Source of the DNA: JBFFSQ01 sp041572275
Lineage (GTDB): Bacteria > Pseudomonadota > Gammaproteobacteria > SZUA-229
Reading direction: 5' to 3'
NCBI GenBank assembly: GCA_041572275.1
Contig: JBFFSQ010000081.1
Span: forward strand, 1 to 11,992
Length of the DNA stretch: 11,992 nucleotides
In this document: positions 7,218 to 11,992 of the stretch, in pieces
Layout of the letters: each line of letters opens with the position of its first letter
Position numbering within the stretch: position 1 is the stretch's first letter
Notes under the pieces: model-generated
The model's input: only the letters and a program-made list of their open reading frames with translations
Databases searched by the model: none
Told to the model about the DNA's origin: nothing
Made by a program: the position numbers and the translations under genes

Positions 7218-8075
7218 TCATCTAGACTTTAACAGTTCATCAATTGCATCCTGCAACTCAAACTCGTGCTCATTATCAAAAAAATGATTGGCACCCGGCA
7301 CGGTTATCACCTTTATTTCATTTTCCTGGATAACACTCACCCAATCCTTGGCTAACCGACGATCCTTTTCACCTATGATGGTAGCTATTGGTATGGACTG
7401 TTTTTTTATCGCATTTAGCACACGGCTTCTATTCCAGTCATAATAGGATAAATAATTTGATGCGGGTGCTATATATTTTTCACAAAAGGATAAACCAAAC
7501 TCACCCAGCTCATTTTTTGTCTGTCGCGCCCGCTCAGCATCCGCAGGTGTTTCGTGCGAATAAGGACCACTACCAAAATAACTGACACTGATAAAAATAG
7601 CCTGTTTTACAGGTGGGTTACTGGCCTGATCTAGATAGGCCAGCTCAAAAACACTGCCGGCACTATGTCCAATCAGGATAATATCGCTGGCCGATTTTTT
7701 ATGTAACCAGTTAACCCAGAGTTCAATTTCAGCAATATCGGCGTCCATCGAGTGAAAATGAATAGCACCACAATCCATGCTTTTATTACGCCGATTCAAA
7801 CCCAGTGACAATGTTGGCATCAGCACGCTATAACCTGCATCAATCAACGAATCAGCTAGACGCTTAACGGTATAAAAATCACGGGTCTGTAAAAAGCCAT
7901 GCAGAACCATGATGGATGACATGCCAGTTTCACCCTGGTGATAGTTTGCTTCAACCGTGATGCCATTGTTGAGTTTTAGCTCAATGAGTTCAGCCTGTGC
8001 CGTGGTCAGCCAACAACTGCCTATAACCAATATCTTCAGCAACATGCCTTTTATCCTACACACTCGCTTCAGCAT
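7218..8075 (-). CDS. Exported alpha/beta hydrolase
   Basis: A 285-residue serine hydrolase (esterase or related) with an N-terminal export signal: basic MLKRVCRIKG, a hydrophobic core, then TTAQA-E, a good signal peptidase I site after residue 28. Motifs in order: oxyanion-hole HGF (59-61), nucleophile elbow GHSAG with S138, likely acid D238 in 'GEKDRR', and H264 in 'GANHFF'. Substrate cannot be read from sequence. The ATG at 8075 is chosen over 8093 because GAAGGGG lies 5 bases upstream of it and would otherwise be translated. The cysteine in 'VIGSC' gives a marginal lipobox, so a lipoprotein is a less likely alternative. It precedes the GGDEF-EAL gene by 15 bases. The shared 5' region to the divergent small membrane gene is AT-rich, with no convincing promoter pair. 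Confidence 0.85.
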   Translation of the reverse strand: MLKRVCRIKGMLLKILVIGSCWLTTAQAELIELKLNNGITVEANYHQGETGMSSIMVLHGFLQTRDFYTVKRLADSLIDAGYSVLMPTLSLGLNRRNKSMDCGAIHFHSMDADIAEIELWVNWLHKKSASDIILIGHSAGSVFELAYLDQASNPPVKQAIFISVSYFGSGPYSHETPADAERARQTKNELGEFGLSFCEKYIAPASNYLSYYDWNRSRVLNAIKKQSIPIATIIGEKDRRLAKDWVSVIQENEIKVITVPGANHFFDNEHEFELQDAIDELLKSR

Positions 8076-8080
8076 AACTT

Positions 8081-8087
8081 CCCCTTC
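8081..8087 (-). promoter_or_regulatory. Shine-Dalgarno deciding the hydrolase start
   Basis: GAAGGGG on the minus strand, 5 bases before the ATG at 8075. It falls within the longer frame from 8093, favouring the inner start, which also gives a cleaner signal peptide. Confidence 0.65.
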
Positions 8088-8234
8088 ACACATCCAGCAG
8101 TCATAGGGTTACTGCGTAATTACCAAGACTTCAATTAACTTATTCAGGTATTTGTATATATTCAATCTCTTATTATCATCCAATGCCAAACACGATATAT
8201 TAAACAACCTAACCACCGTGAACATAAAGGCCTG

Positions 8235-8246
8235 AGCACATGTGCT
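8235..8246. repeat. Perfect 12-bp palindrome across a start codon
   Basis: AGCACATGTGCT is its own reverse complement, and its centre lies in the ATG (8240-8242) of the small membrane gene. It could be a protein-binding site controlling that gene. A few 12-bp palindromes are expected by chance in 12 kb, so this is noted mainly for its position. Confidence 0.3.
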
Positions 8247-8485
8247 ATGTGATTTATATTTCCCTTATTGCCTTATTCATTCTCTATACTGATTACACTC
8301 TCGGCCAATATGCACTCTCAACACCTGCAGGTGATGACCAATGGATTTCAGTTGCCCTGGGCTGGGAAATCATTCCAGAAATCTGGCCCGCATTCATTCT
8401 GGTTATGGCTGCATCCAGTGCAGTCACTTTATTTATTAACCAGCGCATTCAGGCTCAACGAAACACTACCAGTAACCACTCTTAA
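8240..8485 (+). CDS. Small two-helix membrane protein, unknown function
   Basis: An 81-residue protein I do not recognise. Two hydrophobic helices are clear: about residues 3-22 (VIYISLIALFILY) and 49-67 (PAFILVMAASSAVTLFI). They are joined by a polar loop with 'TPAGDDQW' and a short amphipathic piece, and followed by a basic, polar tail (QRIQAQR). The basic tail after helix 2 and the acidic loop suggest both ends are cytoplasmic. AAAGG (8226-8230) precedes the ATG by 9 bases. The overlapping frame 8268-8492 is less protein-like. It stands alone between a divergent hydrolase and a convergent chemoreceptor, sharing TTAA with the latter's stop codon. I think it is real, but only membrane character and a plausible ribosome site support it. 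Confidence 0.6.
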   Translation: MCYVIYISLIALFILYTDYTLGQYALSTPAGDDQWISVALGWEIIPEIWPAFILVMAASSAVTLFINQRIQAQRNTTSNHS

Positions 8486-10389
8486 ACCTTGAACTGACTC
8501 ACCAGGCTCTGCAGATTTGCAGACAATCGTGCTAGTTCTGCACTGGCGGCGGATGTCTGACTGGCACCCTCTGCGGTACGAATCGAGATATCATTTATAT
8601 TAACGATATTGCGGTTAATTTCCTCCGCCACTGAACTTTGCTCTTCCGCTGCCACGGCTATATGGGTATTCATATCTTTGATCTGACTAACAGCATTAGT
8701 GATTGCTTCCAGAGATATCCCCGCATTCGCCGCCTGGTTCACACTGTCCTCAGCCCGGGACTGACTATCAATCATCACTTGCACAGCCGACCCGGTACCG
8801 CTTTGCAGGCGTTCAATCATCGTTTCAATTTCCTGTGTCGACTGCTGGGTTTTACTGGCCAGGTTACGTACTTCATCTGCCACCACAGCAAATCCCCGCC
8901 CCTGTTCACCTGCACGTGCCGCCTCAATCGCTGCATTTAATGCCAGCAGATTGGTCTGCTCTGCGATACCTTTAATCACATCCAGCACTGAACCGATATT
9001 TTCACTTTCTTTCTCCAGCTCACTAATCACACTAGCCGCCGAATTAATTTCAGCAGACAAACCTTCAATCGACTTCATGGTGCTCTCAACCACACTACGC
9101 CCCTGCACGGCTTCATCATCAGCCTTGTTGGTGGCATCCACCGCCTGATTTGCATGGCGAGCCACTTCTTGCACCGTTGCCGTCATCTCGTTCATCGCAG
9201 TTACCACCTGCGTGGTTTCAGACTGCTGTTCCTGCACGCCGTTACTAGTTTCATCAGTAATTACTGACATCTGCTCTGCCGCTGCTGCCAGCTGCGACGT
9301 TGAACCCGAGACCTGGGCGACCATGACACGAACTTTTTCCGCAAAGTTATTAAACGCTTCGGCCAGCATGCGAATTTCCTTATTTCCAGCATCATCCAGT
9401 CGTTTAGTCAGATCACCATCACCCTTGGCAATATCATCCATAGCGGTGATCACCTTGTATAAAGGACTGGTAATCATCCGTGACATCAGCGCCACAAATA
9501 CCAGTGCAATAACCAGGGAGAGACCACCAATCATCAGTGTATTATTTCGCGCCCTGGCAATAGCCTCTACAAAGTGACTCCTGTCCATGGCGATTTCCAG
9601 TACACCTACCGGCTTACCAGAAAAATCCATGATGCTATTGGCATACACCGCCAGGTCCTGGTCAGCTGATGCTAGCTGTTTAACCACTGGTTGTGCCAGG
9701 GCCGCACTTAACTGCTGCTGAGTAAGCAAGCTCTTGCCCTCTAGGGTTGAGCCAAATACTTTAAAGTCTCCATTATTTTCAATATAGAGTGAAATATCGA
9801 CATGATACTTCTGCTTGAACTGTTCAAAGAAAGGTTGTCCAAATGACATACCGAATTCGACCGAACCCAGATGCTGGCCCTGGTAAAAGACCGGACTAAT
9901 GCCACGAATCCCCAGGCCGGCGACACCTTTTTCCAGACCCATTACTTTTTGTTGCGTTTTATTGGTTTCCAGTACGGTATTCCGGAAAGAAGAGAGATCA
10001 TCACCAAATTTTTTCGGCTTATGTACACGCAAGAATGATGTGGCCGGTGGTGAATGATACTGGAACTGGCGCGCACCGAAGTTTGATTTCAGCTCCTTGA
10101 ACACGGGTACCAACATATCGGCCAGAGCTTCACGATCATCTTGCGCAAATAACTCGGTCGCCACCCCAAGGTTGGCAACCATGGCACTCAGTGCCTGCGC
10201 CATTCGCCCCTCAGACTCCAGTTCTGCCTGTGCACTTTCAAACAGCGCCTTCAACTCCCTTTTTTCGGCCTCTTCTACCACACTTTTTATATTGGATAAC
10301 ACCACCGGAATTGTGATAGCAGTGGTCAAAACCAAGATAAAACCGAAGCCAACACCCAGCAGGGTGCCAATTTTTAAATTCTGTAACAT
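8482..10389 (-). CDS. Methyl-accepting chemotaxis protein with dCache-type sensor
   Basis: A 635-residue transmembrane chemoreceptor. Transmembrane helix about 9-31; large periplasmic sensor about 32-280; second helix about 283-302; HAMP about 303-355 (SPLYKVITAMDDIAKGDGDL); then the long cytoplasmic signalling coiled coil. The sensor contains 'TSFLRVHKPKKFGDDLSSFR' (117-136), a signature I associate with the dCache_3 family. The highly conserved signalling tip is present: 'GIAEQTNLLALNAAIEAARA' (474-493) followed by 'GEQGRGFAVVADEVRNLAS' (494-512). This tip would bind CheW and CheA. The C terminus (SLVSQFKV) lacks an NWETF-like CheR tether. The ligand is unknown. GAGG lies 9 bases before the ATG. 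No che genes other than the receiver-CheC fusion are in the window, so it probably feeds a pathway encoded elsewhere. Confidence 0.95.
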   Translation of the reverse strand: MLQNLKIGTLLGVGFGFILVLTTAITIPVVLSNIKSVVEEAEKRELKALFESAQAELESEGRMAQALSAMVANLGVATELFAQDDREALADMLVPVFKELKSNFGARQFQYHSPPATSFLRVHKPKKFGDDLSSFRNTVLETNKTQQKVMGLEKGVAGLGIRGISPVFYQGQHLGSVEFGMSFGQPFFEQFKQKYHVDISLYIENNGDFKVFGSTLEGKSLLTQQQLSAALAQPVVKQLASADQDLAVYANSIMDFSGKPVGVLEIAMDRSHFVEAIARARNNTLMIGGLSLVIALVFVALMSRMITSPLYKVITAMDDIAKGDGDLTKRLDDAGNKEIRMLAEAFNNFAEKVRVMVAQVSGSTSQLAAAAEQMSVITDETSNGVQEQQSETTQVVTAMNEMTATVQEVARHANQAVDATNKADDEAVQGRSVVESTMKSIEGLSAEINSAASVISELEKESENIGSVLDVIKGIAEQTNLLALNAAIEAARAGEQGRGFAVVADEVRNLASKTQQSTQEIETMIERLQSGTGSAVQVMIDSQSRAEDSVNQAANAGISLEAITNAVSQIKDMNTHIAVAAEEQSSVAEEINRNIVNINDISIRTAEGASQTSAASAELARLSANLQSLVSQFKV

Positions 10390-10436
10390 GCATTAACGCC
10401 TCAAGTACACCTAATATTGGTAAGAACTAAATAATC

Positions 10437-10462
10437 TTATCCTTTATATATAGTAGAATTTA
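10437..10462 (-). promoter_or_regulatory. Candidate flagellar-sigma-like promoter of the chemoreceptor gene
   Basis: On the minus strand, TAAA (10459-10462) is followed 14 bases later by AAGGATAA (10437-10444). This partly matches the sigma-28 consensus TAAA-N15-GCCGATAA: five of eight in the second element and one base short in spacing. A TATAAA (10443-10448) in the same place could instead be a sigma-70 -10 box without a good -35. Both sit about 50 bases before the chemoreceptor start. Confidence 0.25.
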
Positions 10463-10484
10463 TACAAATTATCGAAATGAATCA

Positions 10485-10502
10485 GCCGGCAGCAACGCCG
10501 GT
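10485..10502. repeat. GC-rich hairpin in the divergent 205-base region
   Basis: GCCGGC, a 6-base loop AGCAAC, then GCCGGT: a five-pair perfect stem plus one G-T closing pair, in otherwise AT-rich sequence. No T-run follows on either strand, so it is not an intrinsic terminator. It would fall upstream of the chemoreceptor gene or in the leader of the response regulator gene. Confidence 0.35.
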
Positions 10503-10594
10503 AACAGACCTGACACCTGAAACAGCAAGCAGTAGACGAAGTAATTTTAAAATTTTGTACCATACTTCTTATATACATAACAAAAATAGAATCT

Positions 10595-11602
10595 ATGTCG
10601 ACACCGATACTAATATGCGATGACTCCAGTCTTGCGCGCAAACAAATGGCTCGCAGCCTGCCTGAAGACTGGGATGTCAATATTAGTTTTGCCACCAATG
10701 GCCTTGAGGGTGTCGAAGCCATTCAGCAGGGCCTGGCTGAAATCATGTTCCTCGACCTGAACATGCCAGAAATGGATGGTTACGAAGTGTTAGAAGCCAT
10801 CCGCAAACTTGATCTCCCCACCATGGTGATAGTGGTTTCCGGTGACGTACAACCTGAAGCTTATCAACGTGTCATTAACCTGGGTGCCCTGGACTTCATA
10901 AAAAAACCCGTTGATAACAACGAAATTATCAACATCCTCCAGAAATACGGTATTTATTCAGGCGTTACTTCTGCCAGCACACCGCGAACAGCCACCGCCG
11001 ACATCAAGGTCGATATTTTTGAGGCTTATCAGGAAGTCGCCAATATTGCCATGGGACAGGCCGCCGACCTGCTGGCACGTCTGCTGGATGCTTTCATAGT
11101 ACTGCCAGTACCCAAAGTCAGTATGATCGAAGCCAGTGACTTGCGCATGGCCCTGCATCAAATCGATGAAAACGAGGAACTATCGGCTATCTGTCAGGGC
11201 TTTATTGGCTCTGGTATTGCGGGTGAAGCACTGATCATCTTCAACGACACCAGCTTCCAGGACATTGCTGAATTAATGAAATACGATGGTGAGATCGATG
11301 AAACCATGCAGGTCGAACTACTGACTGACATTTCCAGCATCCTTACCGGTGCCTTTCTCAAAGGCTTCACTCAACAGCTCGACATCACCTTCAGCCAGAG
11401 CCATCCCATGATACTGGGGCAGCATATAAAAATACCGGACATACTCAATCAACAGGCTGCTCACTGGGACAAAACCCTGGCGATTGAAATCAGCTATAGC
11501 ATCGAGAAACGAAATATCCAGTGTGAGCTATTACTCCTATTTACCGAGGACTCAATCGAACCGATGAATGACCGCGTTTCTTATATTTTGGAAGAGCAAT
11601 GA
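10595..11602 (+). CDS. Response regulator fused to a CheC-like phosphatase domain
   Basis: A 335-residue cytoplasmic protein. Residues 1-120 form a receiver domain with acidic D9-D10, phospho-acceptor D54 in 'FLDLNMPEMDG', S82 and K104 in 'FIKKP'. After a short polar linker, about 138-335 resemble CheC/CheX/FliY phosphatases, which dephosphorylate CheY-P. The first active-site motif is intact (E147-V-A-N150 in 'EVANIAMGQAADLL'). The second, normally ExxN, reads D245-I-S-S248 in 'LLTDISSILTGAFL' and is probably dead or altered. The family's 'VPKVSMIEASDL' segment is also present. It may act on its own receiver or on another CheY-like protein. There is no DNA-binding domain. The ATG has only a weak Shine-Dalgarno, and no alternative in-frame ATG lies nearby upstream. 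It overlaps the next gene by ATGA. Confidence 0.88.
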   Translation: MSTPILICDDSSLARKQMARSLPEDWDVNISFATNGLEGVEAIQQGLAEIMFLDLNMPEMDGYEVLEAIRKLDLPTMVIVVSGDVQPEAYQRVINLGALDFIKKPVDNNEIINILQKYGIYSGVTSASTPRTATADIKVDIFEAYQEVANIAMGQAADLLARLLDAFIVLPVPKVSMIEASDLRMALHQIDENEELSAICQGFIGSGIAGEALIIFNDTSFQDIAELMKYDGEIDETMQVELLTDISSILTGAFLKGFTQQLDITFSQSHPMILGQHIKIPDILNQQAAHWDKTLAIEISYSIEKRNIQCELLLLFTEDSIEPMNDRVSYILEEQ

Positions 11603-11992
11603 GCAATCCTGGCAACTCTATTCGAGATATACACTGGCTTATGGACATGCTGCAGAACATCGATGTCGGCCTGGTCATCCTCGACCGCAACTACGCGATA
11701 CAGACCTGGAATAATTTCATGCAAAACCACAGCAATCTGACCCCCAGTGCGGTGATTGGCAAAAACCTGTTCCAGCGATTCCCAGATATTCCTGAGAACT
11801 GGTTCAAGCGCAAACTTGACTCGGTTTTTTTACTAAATTCCCGCGCCTTCAGCACCTGGGAACAACGCGAATACCTGTTCCGCTTCAAGAACTATCGCCC
11901 GATTACCGGTACTGCAGAATTCATGTACCAGAACATCACACTCACCCCACTGCAATCAGCTGATGGGAGCGTCAGTCACGTGGGTATTATTA
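11599..11992 (+). CDS. PAS-domain signalling protein, 3' end beyond window
   Basis: The gene opens at an ATG overlapping the stop of the receiver-CheC gene (ATGA, 11599-11602), which implies translational coupling. About 131 residues are visible and open to the edge. They form a PAS-like sensor: 'NIDVGLVILDRNYAIQTWNN' (20-39), then 'VIGKNLFQRFPDIPENW' and 'RAFSTWEQREYLFRFKNYRP', ending in 'HVGII'. No signal peptide or membrane helix is seen, so it is likely cytoplasmic. Proteins beginning this way are, as I recall, often followed by a GGDEF domain, so a diguanylate cyclase is my best guess; a histidine kinase is the alternative. The output domain is outside the window. Confidence 0.75.
   Translation, partial: MSNPGNSIRDIHWLMDMLQNIDVGLVILDRNYAIQTWNNFMQNHSNLTPSAVIGKNLFQRFPDIPENWFKRKLDSVFLLNSRAFSTWEQREYLFRFKNYRPITGTAEFMYQNITLTPLQSADGSVSHVGII

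Noticed and set aside
8116..8123. GTAATTAC palindrome upstream of the hydrolase gene
   Set aside because: It is an eight-base AT-rich palindrome common by chance, with no promoter element beside it.
8268..8492. Plus-strand frame of 74 codons overlapping the small membrane gene
   Set aside because: It has no ribosome site and less protein-like composition than the overlapping frame at 8240, which has two clean membrane helices.
8638..9577. Several open plus-strand frames of 65-121 codons opposite the chemoreceptor
   Set aside because: They are antisense shadows of a strongly conserved signalling domain, with low-complexity serine/alanine-rich translations.
10097..10396. Plus-strand open frame of 99 codons opposite the chemoreceptor N terminus
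   Set aside because: It is antisense to a confident gene, serine/alanine-rich and without a ribosome site.
10508..10520. Tandem ACCTGA-C-ACCTGA repeat
   Set aside because: It has only two short copies, which is readily explained by chance.
10444..10722. Minus-strand open frame of 92 codons spanning the divergent promoter region
   Set aside because: It overlaps the conserved receiver domain on the other strand and has no recognisable features.
1..11992. tRNA, rRNA, CRISPR, transposon ends, phage attachment sites
   Set aside because: No cloverleaf, repeat-spacer array, transposase, integrase or terminal repeats were seen on reading either strand.

Overview
The window looks like chromosomal DNA of a gammaproteobacterium of moderate GC content. 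The best clue is the ABC transporter pair at 3222-4976, which closely follows what I remember of Escherichia coli YadG and YadH along its whole length. The other clues are the style of the TetR, GGDEF-EAL and chemoreceptor proteins. I cannot name a genus. I found no tRNA, rRNA, CRISPR array, insertion sequence or phage gene. Coding density is high and base composition looks even, so nothing points to recent transfer.

Layout. (1) 4-1825, plus strand: a membrane-anchored, stand-alone glutamate-synthase-type FMN/iron-sulfur domain protein, then a 78-residue protein with a predicted heavy-metal-associated (HMA) fold but no metal cysteines. (2) 1908-4976: a TetR-family regulator and a conserved-looking unknown protein on the minus strand, divergent from a two-gene ABC-2 exporter (yadG, yadH) on the plus strand. 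The shared 266-base control region contains a TATAAT box overlapped by a dyad. (3) 4992-8075, minus strand: an exported alpha/beta hydrolase followed 15 bases later by a bifunctional-looking GGDEF-EAL cyclic-di-GMP protein with a periplasmic sensor region. (4) 8240-8485, plus strand: a small two-helix membrane protein whose stop codon overlaps that of the convergent chemoreceptor gene. (5) 8482-10389, minus strand: a dCache-type methyl-accepting chemotaxis protein. (6) 10595-11992, plus strand: a response regulator fused to a CheC-like phosphatase domain, overlapping by ATGA with a PAS-domain gene cut by the window edge.

From about 5 kb onward the region is rich in signalling genes. It has a cyclic-di-GMP turnover protein paired with a secreted hydrolase, a chemoreceptor, and a receiver-CheC fusion coupled to a PAS protein that is plausibly a diguanylate cyclase. 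The individual families are known. The combinations most worth testing are the hydrolase/GGDEF-EAL pair and the receiver-CheC/PAS pair, the former for a possible ligand-generating partnership and the latter for its asymmetric CheC active site. I see no clear case for a wholly new system. Start codons of the TetR regulator and the hydrolase were moved inward to the ATGs preceded by strong Shine-Dalgarno sequences.
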